Below, piece by piece: positions 14,983 through 23,420 of a DNA stretch of 64,000 nucleotides. The notes under the pieces were generated by a model. It was not told where the DNA came from, made no database searches, and saw nothing but the letters and a program-made list of their open reading frames with translations. Both the position numbers and the translations under genes were made by a program. Positions within the stretch are counted from its first letter, which is position 1, and each line of letters opens with the position of its first letter. Origin of the DNA: Bacteroidota bacterium (GTDB lineage: Bacteria > Bacteroidota > Bacteroidia > Sphingobacteriales > Sphingobacteriaceae); NCBI GenBank assembly GCA_013288685.1, contig JABDBM010000013.1, forward strand, positions 1 through 64,000, read 5' to 3'.

Positions 14983-16392
14983 ATGATTAGGAATGCGCAA
15001 GTGGCGATGTTAAAGGAGAGCCATCCGGTGTATACCGGTAAAAGTGAAGGCGAAGTCATCAGGATTAAGGGCGATTTAATGGCTGGCTTTCATCATAACC
15101 TACCCATAAAGGCTTTGCCATATATACTTGAAGAATTACAAAGTGCGCGGCACCCTTATCTCATCGCATCGGCAGCCTATGCTTTGCGTGGTTTAAAGAC
15201 GCCGCTACCACAGACGGTGCCTTATCTGTTAAAAGCAGCCGGCAACCTGGCCCACGGCGACGATACTTTTTTCTTTGATCAGGATGAACATACAACGGCG
15301 CTTAAAGAGTTATTTAAAACGATAAAATGGCATGGCGCTTATGCAAAAGCATATATAGCTAACGTTACAGCGTTATCGGATAAATTGTACCTGGACCGGG
15401 AAGGTAAAAAATTACTAAAGGAAGCAATAAATGCCATTAACGGCGATGCGCGCCAAACAGGCAACTGTTGCGACGAAGACCTTTTTTGCGGTGGTAATAT
15501 AAAACCGTTTGGCGGCATCAAAAAAATAAAATCACTCGTGCTGGAAGATCAGGAAGGCGGCCAAATCAAATACGGGGAGTTTTTCAATGGTAAACCTGCG
15601 GTACTTGTTTTTTTCTATTCCCGCTGCGATAATCCGGATAAATGCTCCCTCACCATCACCAGGCTGGCCCACCTGCAAAAACAGCTTGAAGGGAAAGCCA
15701 AGATAGCTGCGATTACTTATGATGCAGAGTATGATGTTGCGCACCGTTTAAAAAACTATGGCTTAAACCGGCAAATAAAATTTAATAACGATGTTCGTTT
15801 TTTTCGCGTTAACGCTGATTTTGAGCAATTGCGTGCATACCTTGATTTGGGCGTAAATTATATTGGCCCTTACGTTAATAAGCACACTATTGAGCTATAT
15901 GTATTAAACAGTAAAGGCGAAGCGGTTGCTTCATTTAGCCGGCTGCAGTGGGAAAATCAAGAGGTAATAAACAAAGTTAATTCGTTATTAAATAGTAAAA
16001 AAACAACAACGGCACAGTCTTTTTACTCTATACTGCTTTCCGCCGGAATGGCGTTCTTTCCAAAATGCCCTTTGTGCGTTATGGCTTACCTTAGTGCCTT
16101 TGGTATATCCGGAATGAATGCCTTATGGGTAGGCAATTGGCTGTTCCCGGCGATGATGGTTTTATTCGGGATAAATATCCTGGTATTGGCGATGCGATGT
16201 CGCACCAACCGCTTTTTTTTGCCCTTGTATCTAAGCTGTACAGGCGTTGTAATACTAATTGGTGATCATTTGCTACTGCATGAAAAGGCTGTAACCATGG
16301 CGGGATTGATTTGCATACTCGCCGGGGCTTTAACCAATGCCTGGGGCAGGCGGCTGCAACAAATGTTTGGGTTCGGCTTGGTTAGCGCTTAA
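14983..16392 (+). CDS. HEAT / Sco-like thioredoxin-fold / membrane fusion protein
   Basis: A 469-residue fusion. Residues 1-155 are HEAT-like helices. Residues 160-170 hold Cys162, Cys163 and Cys169. Residues 185-335 form an SCO1/SenC-like thioredoxin fold (AVLVFFYSRCDNPDKCSLT; Cys215 and Cys221, spaced C-x5-C rather than the usual C-x3-C; His301 in NKHTIELYVLN at the place of the Sco copper-binding His). Residues 345-460 form three or four membrane helices starting with KCPLCVMAYLSAFG (Cys362, Cys365), like MerC-type metal-transport domains. Sco proteins deliver copper. As last gene of the tyrosinase operon, a copper delivery or thiol-redox role for the tyrosinase is the best reading. Orientation in the membrane is unclear. 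Confidence 0.78.
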   Translation: MIRNAQVAMLKESHPVYTGKSEGEVIRIKGDLMAGFHHNLPIKALPYILEELQSARHPYLIASAAYALRGLKTPLPQTVPYLLKAAGNLAHGDDTFFFDQDEHTTALKELFKTIKWHGAYAKAYIANVTALSDKLYLDREGKKLLKEAINAINGDARQTGNCCDEDLFCGGNIKPFGGIKKIKSLVLEDQEGGQIKYGEFFNGKPAVLVFFYSRCDNPDKCSLTITRLAHLQKQLEGKAKIAAITYDAEYDVAHRLKNYGLNRQIKFNNDVRFFRVNADFEQLRAYLDLGVNYIGPYVNKHTIELYVLNSKGEAVASFSRLQWENQEVINKVNSLLNSKKTTTAQSFYSILLSAGMAFFPKCPLCVMAYLSAFGISGMNALWVGNWLFPAMMVLFGINILVLAMRCRTNRFFLPLYLSCTGVVILIGDHLLLHEKAVTMAGLICILAGALTNAWGRRLQQMFGFGLVSA

Positions 16393-16394
16393 GC

Positions 16395-16790
16395 CTATAC
16401 CACTTTATATCGGTTTGCCTTAAAGGGAACTGCCGAAACCTGGTACTCGTCTTCGTACACAATATAACCCGGATTTTTACTGATAAGCCGTTCAACAATC
16501 AGATCATACTTCTCTAATATTTCTATTAGTTCCTGCATTTAAAAAAGGTGTTGTTTTGCCGAATCCTTATACCAGGACAACGAAATTGAAGCCGGGCTCT
16601 TATTTGTGGCATTCGAAAACCGGTTGGGTTTTTCTAAATAAGTATTGAACCAGCCGTTTAGTAATTTAAGTTTGGCAACATCGTCATCGTGGGTAAATGA
16701 ATGACTACGAATATACCCGGCAGCCTGAAATATTCCGGCCTCAGGTTCGCCGTCTTCGTTAATAAACTGGGTGATAAATCGAACATACAT
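16395..16790 (-). pseudogene. Small conserved protein split by an in-frame TAA
   Basis: The first part (16790-16539, 83 residues, MYVRFITQFINEDGEPEAG...SLSWYKDSAKQHLF) ends in TAA. The very next codon in the same frame is ATG, opening 47 more residues (MQELIEILEKYDLIVERLI, KNPGYIVYEDEYQVSAVPF) to TAG at 16395. Together they read as one protein of about 130 residues from a small family I recall by its SWFKDSA-x-x-H-x-x-x-M-x-E and GYIVYEDEYQV-x-A-x-PF phrases. The TAA stands where family members often have Lys (AAA), one base away. It is probably a nonsense mutation; independent translation of the second half from its ATG is also possible. Function unknown. Confidence 0.65.
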
Positions 16791-16804
16791 TTAATATGAC
16801 CGTT

Positions 16805-17262
16805 CTAAAAAAAGGGAAGAAAATCTGTTGGCTTGAATTTCTTGACCTCAAAAAAGATATTGTCAAGGTGATCGAAATTAGCGTCAGTAGTAACAAGCTG
16901 TAAGCCCAATAAACTACAAAGCGAGGCTATCCATAAATCATTTTTACCCATATTACGGGGAGTATCAAAAGCATAGTTGTCAAAAGCCGGATTTTGTCTT
17001 TGAGAATAAGCGTCTATTTGAGCATAAATATTAGTGAATTGCTGACTAATCTCGACGATGTAAATCTGACTTAAAAAATTATCCAGCTTTTCCTGCTTTT
17101 TACTCCCCAGTTATTTCTAATTGCCAAAGACTTTAATTCTGCTTCCGAAGCAACTGAAATATACATTTTAGAGTTGCCGGAATTAATGAATTCGATTATA
17201 CCATCAAAATCCGTTGCCTTAATAACATACACAACGATGTTGGTATCTAATAACAAGTTCAT
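16805..17262 (-). pseudogene. PIN-domain toxin, frameshifted (copy 1)
   Basis: The frame starts MNLLLDTNIVVYVIKATDF, with the first PIN Asp in LLDTN and the Glu in SEAELKSLA, but stops after 63 residues. In another frame the rest of the PIN domain continues (EKLDNFLSQIYIVEI, DTPRNMGKNDLWIASLCSLLG, LVTTDANFDHLDNIFFEVKK) to TAG at 16805, supplying the remaining acidic residues. The shift maps to the A run in GTAAAAAGC (T run 17097-17101 on the plus strand), where one more A would restore the protein. PIN toxins are RNases neutralised by the antitoxin encoded just upstream. A sequencing error cannot be excluded. Confidence 0.8.
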
Positions 17263-17480
17263 TATTTATCATTCTGAAGCTGATCCATCAATTTGTTCCA
17301 TTCTTCATCCGTAAAGGGTTCAATCGGAGGTGATTCTTTAAGCGCTTTTATAAGCGTCTGATTGTTTTTACCCATTTTAATGCCAAAAGCGGTAGTTCCG
17401 CCGGCCGCCAATATTTCTTCGACAGAATAGGACTGGTGAGTTTTGAACGATATCTTATCAGAAGAAATTTTTGATTTCAT
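17262..17480 (-). CDS. Antitoxin of the PIN pair (copy 1)
   Basis: A 72-residue protein, MKSKISSDKISFKTHQ followed by the conserved core SYSVEEILAAGGTTAFGIKMGK and an acidic C-terminus (FTDEEWNKLMDQL) suited to wrap the toxin. A paralogue with the same core lies at 43058-43276. Its stop and the toxin start share one base (TAATG). An unusually good ribosome-binding site for this phylum (AAAAGGAGAAAAG) stands before the ATG. It probably represses its own promoter. The partner toxin is frameshifted. Confidence 0.75.
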   Translation of the reverse strand: MKSKISSDKISFKTHQSYSVEEILAAGGTTAFGIKMGKNNQTLIKALKESPPIEPFTDEEWNKLMDQLQNDK

Positions 17481-17516
17481 TGTCTTTTCTCCTTTTATTT
17501 TATGAAATATAACGAA

Positions 17517-18122
17517 TTATTTTATTTCCAATCCTGTAACTTCATCAAACTGCAAATGATAGCATATTCTGCATCGGGGCTCGTAACTTTCTTTTTCGCC
17601 TAATAATATCCGTTTGTTATCTGGCACCAACCGGTACGAGTATAACGCCGGGTTTCCGCACCTAACGCATACGGCATGTAGCTTGGTTACAGATTCGGCC
17701 ATGGCCATTATGGCAGGAAGCGGACCGAACGGACGGCCTTTAAAATCCATATCTAATCCGGCAACAATTACGCGGATACCTTTGTTGGCCAGTATATTAC
17801 ATACATCGGGCAATTCATCATCAAAAAACTGTGCTTCATCAATCCCGATTACATGCACATCGCTGCCTAATAATAATATGGACGATGCATTCTCTACTGG
17901 CGTTGAGGGGATTGAATTGGCATTATGTGATACCAGCGAATATTCCGAAAAACGGGTATCGGCTTTAGGACTAAATATTTCAACTTTTAAACGCGCGATT
18001 CGCGCACGATTCAATCTGCGTATTAATTCTTCGGTTTTACCCGAAAACATGGAGCCGCATACCACCTCAATGCTTCCACCATACTCACTTCTACGCTTAA
18101 AAACTTCTTCGTTAAAAACCAT
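17517..18122 (-). CDS. tdk: Thymidine kinase
   Basis: A 201-residue type II thymidine kinase, which phosphorylates thymidine with ATP in pyrimidine salvage. The P-loop [14 protein letters not shown] is at residues 23-36, the catalytic Glu96 in IDEAQFF, and a structural zinc site from Cys152/Cys155 (VCVRCG) and Cys184/Cys187 (PRCRICYH). The lasso region before the second Cys pair is present. The length is normal and all key residues are intact. It is cytosolic and monocistronic on the minus strand; tandem repeats lie just upstream of the start. Confidence 0.95.
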   Translation of the reverse strand: MVFNEEVFKRRSEYGGSIEVVCGSMFSGKTEELIRRLNRARIARLKVEIFSPKADTRFSEYSLVSHNANSIPSTPVENASSILLLGSDVHVIGIDEAQFFDDELPDVCNILANKGIRVIVAGLDMDFKGRPFGPLPAIMAMAESVTKLHAVCVRCGNPALYSYRLVPDNKRILLGEKESYEPRCRICYHLQFDEVTGLEIK

Positions 18123-18131
18123 CTATATTAA

Positions 18132-18201
18132 TCATTCGCTACACAGTCATTGAGTCATTTCGCTGCCCTGCCATTAGTCATTCGCTGCGCTGTCATTGGT
18201 A
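18132..18201. repeat. Three tandem degenerate copies of TCATTCGCTGCGCTGTCATT
   Basis: Copies begin near 18132 (TCATTCGCTACACAGTCATT), 18154 (TCATTTCGCTGCCCTGCCATT) and 18178 (TCATTCGCTGCGCTGTCATT), about 22-24 bases apart. A related copy lies at 61038-61080. They sit in the divergent space between tdk and the acidic protein gene. Confidence 0.75.
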
Positions 18202-18338
18202 ATTGAACCGATAATGGATGTTCGCCTACCCCTTGGCGGCTTCTTTTTCGACTTTACCGACTTTCCGGACTTTTCCGACTTCGCCCCAAATATCAGAATT
18301 TAATCTTATTTTTGATTGGCATTTTCTAACATTGACAC

Positions 18339-19526
18339 ATGAGGCAAAAGGAAGTTTTTAAAAAGATAGGTGGAATAATACAGGAGCTAAGTGAGCAATA
18401 TGAATATCTGGAAACATCACCCGATAATATGAACGAACTGGAACTGGAACTGTTTGTTGCCAACGCCCATTTCCTTACTGATCATATTGAAATTTTATGC
18501 AAGCTTAACATACAAAATAACGCCGCCCGCCGGCCGGTAATAAAACAGGAACCTACTTACGAGCAAAAATATTTTGAACCAATGGTACGGCAAATGAAAC
18601 AAGCCGCCGGCTTGTCAGAACCCGCCTTGCCTAAAAAAACGGCTAAACCCGTTGAATCGGAAAAGCCGGTTGTTATTGAACCTGTTGAGCAAGTACCTGT
18701 TCCGGAAATTAACATTGCTGTTGAGGCACCAGCTGACACCTATTCGGTAATGCAGGAAGAGCCGGAAAGCGACAGGGCGGAGTTTACCCTGAACGAGGCT
18801 GCAAACGCCGAAAATACTGAAATAATAACCCGCAGAGATGAACTCGCGAAGTCAGCCGAAAAAATAGCAGAAGATGAAGCCCCGGCCGCGAATGAAGAAC
18901 CTATAGCAGTTGAAACACCACTACCTGCTAAAGAACCTATTGCAGTTGCAGCATCGGACCTGGTTGAAGAACCTTTGGTTTTTGAAGAACTATTTGTTTA
19001 CGAACCGGTTGCAGAAGTCGCGGAAACAGCTATCCCAACAGAACCAGTGATTGATGAAGTTGTTGAAAGCCAACCCGAACAGGAAATAATATCAGAAACA
19101 GCATCGGAAGTTTTGCAACCCGAACAGGTAGCCGAAGTTGAACCAGAGGTATTTGAGGTTAAATTCGGTTCGCCCGGCCACACAATTTTAACCAGCGACC
19201 CGGAAGATGAAATAGTTACAATTAATGATAAAATATCGGCGCAGTTGGGTGATAAGGCAGTGTCAAAAACCGAACAACTGGCCATTAAACCTATCGGTGA
19301 TATTAAATTGGCTATCACCCTAAATGATAAACTACTGTATGTAAAAGACTTGTTTAACGGCTACAACCTTGCCTACAGCGAAGCTATTGAAATACTAAAC
19401 CGTTTTAACACATTTGAAGAAGCCAGCCGCTTTCTGAAAACCAACTATGTAACTAAAAACAACTGGGAAAGCAAACCCGGAACGACTGAGAAGTTTTATG
19501 CATTGCTGAGGCGGCGCTACGCCTGA
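18339..19526 (+). CDS. Acidic Glu/Pro/Ala-rich protein of unknown function
   Basis: A 395-residue protein with three parts. Residues 1-75 are helical (IGGIIQELSEQYEYLETSPDNMNELELELFVANAHFLTDHIEIL). Residues 80-300 are a low-complexity, strongly acidic stretch rich in Glu, Pro, Ala and Val. Residues 305-395 form a compact conserved-looking C-terminal domain (IGDIKLAITLNDKLLYVKDLFNGYNLAYSEAIEILNRFNTFEEASRFL). It has no signal peptide. The layout suggests two folded ends joined by a disordered spacer, perhaps bridging partners. No named family is recognised. It is divergent from tdk and convergent with rodA. Confidence 0.7.
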   Translation: MRQKEVFKKIGGIIQELSEQYEYLETSPDNMNELELELFVANAHFLTDHIEILCKLNIQNNAARRPVIKQEPTYEQKYFEPMVRQMKQAAGLSEPALPKKTAKPVESEKPVVIEPVEQVPVPEINIAVEAPADTYSVMQEEPESDRAEFTLNEAANAENTEIITRRDELAKSAEKIAEDEAPAANEEPIAVETPLPAKEPIAVAASDLVEEPLVFEELFVYEPVAEVAETAIPTEPVIDEVVESQPEQEIISETASEVLQPEQVAEVEPEVFEVKFGSPGHTILTSDPEDEIVTINDKISAQLGDKAVSKTEQLAIKPIGDIKLAITLNDKLLYVKDLFNGYNLAYSEAIEILNRFNTFEEASRFLKTNYVTKNNWESKPGTTEKFYALLRRRYA

Positions 19527-19661
19527 GTTAATAGTTGATGGTTCATAGTTCATGGTAGCTGCAGAGAATATTCTACAAGAAATCGGGATCTCCCCTCATT
19601 ATGAACTGTGAACCTTTTAGCTTCGGCTATGAACCATGAACTATTAACCATGAACCACTGA
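19527..19661. repeat. Intergenic palindrome, GTTCATAGTTCATGG word family
   Basis: AGTTGATGGTTCATAGTTCATGG (19533-19555) is complemented by TATGAACCATGAACTATTAACCATGAACCA (19627-19656). Each arm repeats the same degenerate word. It lies exactly between the convergent acidic-protein gene and rodA, where it probably ends both transcripts. Confidence 0.8.
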
Positions 19662-20924
19662 CTATACTATCCCCATCCTATTCGAATCCAACTTTAGCAG
19701 CACAAAAATCAATATAGTAAAGCTTATTAAGGATGAGCCTCCGTAGCTTACCAACGGTAGCGGGATACCAATTACAGGAACGAGGCCAATGGTCATGCCG
19801 ATATTGATCATAACGTGGAAGAATATGACGGATGCGGCGCCGTAGCCGTAGATGCGGGTAAATGGCGATCGCTGTCGTTCGGCTATCATAATGATGCGGA
19901 GCACCAAAAATAAATACAGGCCGATAACCACTACCGAACCGGCAAAGCCCCACTCCTCGCCTACTGTGCAAAATATAAAATCGGTGCTTTGCTCAGGCAC
20001 GAACGAGTATTTGGTCTGGGTGCCTTTTAAGTAGCCTTTACCCCATAATTTGCCCGACCCGATAGCAATTTTTGATTGGTTAAGATTATAGCCTTTGCCG
20101 CGTAAATCGCTTTTTATACCTAATATAATATCAATACGTACTTTTTGGTGGGGCTGTAAAACCTTATTATAAATAAATTTAACGCTCAGCACAAACACCA
20201 CGCAAATAGCCAAACCGGTTAACATTGTTACTACCAGCCTTTTATTTCTTTTAAACAGGTACATAATCAATGCCGCAATAGCGGTGATTACCAGGATTAC
20301 GTACAATGGGTTATATAAAATAGCTGTCACAAAAAGGGCAATAAACAAAGCGCCGATAATTAAAAAGTAAGGTGAAAGACCCTCGCGGTACAGCACGAAA
20401 ATAAGCGATAAGAATACCAGTGTGGAGCCGACATCGGGCTGCAACATAATTAGCAGCATGGGGAAACCGATAATGGCCCCGGCTATAGCAAAGGAGCGCG
20501 GCTCGGTAACTTTAATATTGGGGCCGCTTAGGTACCTCGCCAACAACAAACACGCGGTAAATTTTGCAAATTCTGATGGTTGCAACCTAAAGCCCCCGCC
20601 TATGGATATCCATGCCTGGTTACCGCCAACGTTTCGCCCATGAACCAGCACCAATATCAGCAAAAGCAGGGTTATGCCATAAAAAGCAGGTACCAGCGCG
20701 GTTATAAACCTGGTTTCGAGCAACAGTATAACAATGCCAACTAAAATGCCGATTACGATATACAAAAACTGCTTGCCGTAATTGGTATCGAGGCTAAGCA
20801 TACCGGGGTGCCGTTCGTCAAAAACAGCAGCGTGAATATTAAACCAGCCAATGGTGCACAGAGCCAGGTAAATAAATACAATTACCCAATCCACATTAAA
20901 AAAGAAACTGCGTTGGTTATTCAT
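19662..20924 (-). CDS. rodA: Peptidoglycan glycosyltransferase RodA
   Basis: A 420-residue SEDS-family protein with about 10 membrane helices. It polymerises lipid II into glycan strands during cell elongation, together with PBP2. Family marks include GGNQAWISIGGGFRLQPSEFAKF, MLLIMLQPDVGSTLVFLSL with the catalytic Asp, QSKIAIGSGKLWGKGYLKGTQ, FVPEQSTDFIFCTVGEEWGF and LPLVSYGGSSLISF near the end. Its start overlaps the PBP2 stop by 8 bases. It is the last gene of the elongation operon. Confidence 0.95.
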   Translation of the reverse strand: MNNQRSFFFNVDWVIVFIYLALCTIGWFNIHAAVFDERHPGMLSLDTNYGKQFLYIVIGILVGIVILLLETRFITALVPAFYGITLLLLILVLVHGRNVGGNQAWISIGGGFRLQPSEFAKFTACLLLARYLSGPNIKVTEPRSFAIAGAIIGFPMLLIMLQPDVGSTLVFLSLIFVLYREGLSPYFLIIGALFIALFVTAILYNPLYVILVITAIAALIMYLFKRNKRLVVTMLTGLAICVVFVLSVKFIYNKVLQPHQKVRIDIILGIKSDLRGKGYNLNQSKIAIGSGKLWGKGYLKGTQTKYSFVPEQSTDFIFCTVGEEWGFAGSVVVIGLYLFLVLRIIMIAERQRSPFTRIYGYGAASVIFFHVMINIGMTIGLVPVIGIPLPLVSYGGSSLISFTILIFVLLKLDSNRMGIV

Positions 20925-22905
20925 CGTTCTTCTTGTTGATTGCTGCTATAAACTGACTTGTGGTCTTCTTATTTTTGTTGCCCGCGCTCTTTTGTATTTT
21001 ACTAACCGAATCGGCTTTTAACTTCTTCGGCGTAATTCCCCGTACTTTTTTCGGGGCATGGTGCAAATAAAAAGTTGTATCGGGCAACCTGTTAGCATTG
21101 GCAAAGTAATCAACCGCAATGCCCGATTCACGGGTGCTAATGCTGCCTTTTAGATATTTTTCTACTATAAAACTGGCTATCGGTGCGGCCCAGTGGGCAC
21201 CCTCGCCCGAGTTTTCAACCACTACGGCAATAGCTATTTTGGGATTATCGCGCGGGGCAAAAGCTACAAATACGGAGTGGGCCTCGCCATGGGGATTTTG
21301 TGCGGTACCGGTTTTACCACACATAATAATGCCAGGAATTTTTGAGCGGATGGCAGTACCATCTTCCACCACCGCCTGCATTCCCGCTATTACCGGTTTA
21401 AAATATGATGAATCGATACCTACATAGTTACGTTCGGTATATTCTTTTTTAATGATATTTTGTGCCCCTATCGCTTTAATTAAGTGAGGTTTGTAATAAA
21501 ACCCGCGGTTGGCAATAGTACATTCAATATTAGCCAGTTGCAGCGGCGTGGCCAGCAATTCGCCCTGGCCTATAGCCAGCGAAACAATAGTGCTTGAGCG
21601 CCAGCCGCCCCGTTTATAAATATTATCATAATATAAAGGCGTAGGCACGTTACCCCGTGATTCGCCTGGCATATCCAACCCCAGTTTTGTACCCAAACCA
21701 AATTTGCCCACATTGGCCCGCCAATCGGCGAATGTGTTTTCCGTTTGTTTACCGCCTTCACGGTCCATTATTTTTTGAAAAACCATCGAGAAATAGCCAT
21801 TGCATGATTTGGCAACCGCGCTGCTTAAATTCACCAAACCGTGCGCTTCGCCGTTATTACAGGGTATCCGGCGGTTTCCGGCCTGGTAATAGCCGGGGCA
21901 ATAATAGCTTGTTTGCGGTGTAATAATGCCTTCCTGTAAGGCAATTAATGCACTAAGCGGTTTAAATGACGAACCTGGCGGATAACGGGCCTGTATGGGC
22001 CGCACCAAAAACGGATCGTAAACATTCTGATATAATTTTGCAGCATTGTTGCCCCGCTCGCGTCCCACCATCAGGTTGGGGTCGTAAGTGGGGCTACTTA
22101 CATAACATAATATTTCGCCGGTTGAGGGTTCAATAGCTACTATACTGCCCAGTTTATTTTTCATCAGCTTTTCACCAAGCAGTTGAATGTTTAAGTCTAA
22201 TGATGATGTTAAACGCTGCCCTGCAACCTGTGCAGTATCGTATAAACCGTTTGCGTATTTACCCTTTGGTCGGCCGCGCGAGTCGACCATTTGGATTTCG
22301 ACGCCGCGTTGCCCACGGAGCACCGGCTCATACGATTTTTCAACACCGGTAACACCAATAAAATCGCCAGGGTGATAATAGCCGTTTGACCGTTTCATGT
22401 CGCGATCAGTTACCTCACCAATATAACCCAAAAACTGAGCAGCTACCGAATCGGGATACGAACGGAGATACCTCGTTGAAGATAAAAATCCGGTAAATTC
22501 AGACAATCGTTCCTGAATAGATGCATAAGTGGTTGCCGAAAGTTGCTTTTCGAAAATGGACGATTGACTGAAATTATATTTCACCGCTTTAGTCCAGCGT
22601 TTATTAAACTCGGCACGGTCAATACCTAATAGCTTACAAAAGTCAACCGTATCAAATGGTTTTACTAAATTGGGGGTTACTGTAATGTCATAGTAAGGCA
22701 CATTTTCTACCAATACTTTTCCGTTACGGTCCAATATCGGCCCACGTGCCGGGTTATGTATAACCGGGCGCCGTACATTGCTATTGGCATAAATAGCATA
22801 CTTATCATCGATTATCTGGATGTAAAACAGCCTGGCGAGTAATACAATGATGATTGTAATGAAAATGCCTGCAATAACGTATCGCCGTTCAAAAAAACTA
22901 TTCAT
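20917..22905 (-). CDS. mrdA: Penicillin-binding protein 2 (elongation transpeptidase)
   Basis: A 662-residue class B PBP with a short cytoplasmic N-terminus and one membrane helix (about 9-29). A dimerisation domain (RRPVIHNPARGPILDRNGKVLVENVPYYDI) precedes the transpeptidase with catalytic Ser in PGSSFKPLSA, SCN (VAKSCNGYFS) and KTG (MCGKTGTAQNPHGE). It crosslinks peptidoglycan in the elongasome with RodA. The Lys/Ser-rich C-terminal tail of about 65 residues is an extension without clear function. It overlaps mreD by 4 bases and rodA by 8, so translation is coupled. Confidence 0.95.
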   Translation of the reverse strand: MNSFFERRYVIAGIFITIIIVLLARLFYIQIIDDKYAIYANSNVRRPVIHNPARGPILDRNGKVLVENVPYYDITVTPNLVKPFDTVDFCKLLGIDRAEFNKRWTKAVKYNFSQSSIFEKQLSATTYASIQERLSEFTGFLSSTRYLRSYPDSVAAQFLGYIGEVTDRDMKRSNGYYHPGDFIGVTGVEKSYEPVLRGQRGVEIQMVDSRGRPKGKYANGLYDTAQVAGQRLTSSLDLNIQLLGEKLMKNKLGSIVAIEPSTGEILCYVSSPTYDPNLMVGRERGNNAAKLYQNVYDPFLVRPIQARYPPGSSFKPLSALIALQEGIITPQTSYYCPGYYQAGNRRIPCNNGEAHGLVNLSSAVAKSCNGYFSMVFQKIMDREGGKQTENTFADWRANVGKFGLGTKLGLDMPGESRGNVPTPLYYDNIYKRGGWRSSTIVSLAIGQGELLATPLQLANIECTIANRGFYYKPHLIKAIGAQNIIKKEYTERNYVGIDSSYFKPVIAGMQAVVEDGTAIRSKIPGIIMCGKTGTAQNPHGEAHSVFVAFAPRDNPKIAIAVVVENSGEGAHWAAPIASFIVEKYLKGSISTRESGIAVDYFANANRLPDTTFYLHHAPKKVRGITPKKLKADSVSKIQKSAGNKNKKTTSQFIAAINKKNDE

Positions 22906-23420
22906 TTACGCTCTTTGCTTTTGAAAAATAACAAACCCGAAATTAGTATTAAAAATACGGTAAATAGCGAACTTAAAATAACGCGGCTCAGTGTAAATTG
23001 AAGCTCAGAAAAATCAAAAGTTTCGAGGGTGAAAAGGAAAAAGTGATGAAAAAAAGTAAGTACCAGCGAATAGGTAAAAAACCACCTGAAACCCATAATG
23101 CTCAAAGTAGGTTCTGGCTCGTTGTCGAACCCGTCTTTTTGAACAGTAATGCTTATAAATATTATACGTACAAAGGCCAGCAAAACGCAGGCGGCAGTAT
23201 GCAGTCCGGGTGTATCGTAAAAAGCGTCAACGGTTAAGCCAATAATAAACGCCAATACATATAACAGAAAATTGGGTGTTTCGAAAGGCAGCAATAAAAT
23301 AAATAAAATATACAGATATGGTGTTGAAAGATTATACACCGATATATTTTTGAGCAAAAAAACCTGGATGAAAACTAATACAACAAATCGTAACAGGTTA
23401 ACTATAATGCTTTTACTCAT
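22902..23420 (-). CDS. mreD: Rod shape-determining protein MreD
   Basis: About 172 residues from the ATG at 23420 (MSKSIIVNLLRFVVLVFIQVFLLKNISVYNL), a start that overlaps the mreC stop by 8 bases; an in-frame ATG 42 bases upstream lies deep inside mreC and is less likely. Five or so membrane helices, with ILFILLLPFETPNFLLYVLAFIIGLTVDAFYDTPGLHTAA typical of Bacteroidota MreD. It is a membrane part of the elongasome linking MreC to PBP2/RodA. Weak sequence conservation is normal for MreD; position makes the call safe. Confidence 0.88.
   Translation of the reverse strand: MSKSIIVNLLRFVVLVFIQVFLLKNISVYNLSTPYLYILFILLLPFETPNFLLYVLAFIIGLTVDAFYDTPGLHTAACVLLAFVRIIFISITVQKDGFDNEPEPTLSIMGFRWFFTYSLVLTFFHHFFLFTLETFDFSELQFTLSRVILSSLFTVFLILISGLLFFKSKERK

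Noticed and set aside
15185..15521. Thought that the Sco-like fusion might be two genes joined by a missed stop
   Set aside because: The frame is continuous from HEAT to Sco-like to membrane part, with no internal ribosome-binding site or break in composition, so a true fusion is the simpler reading.
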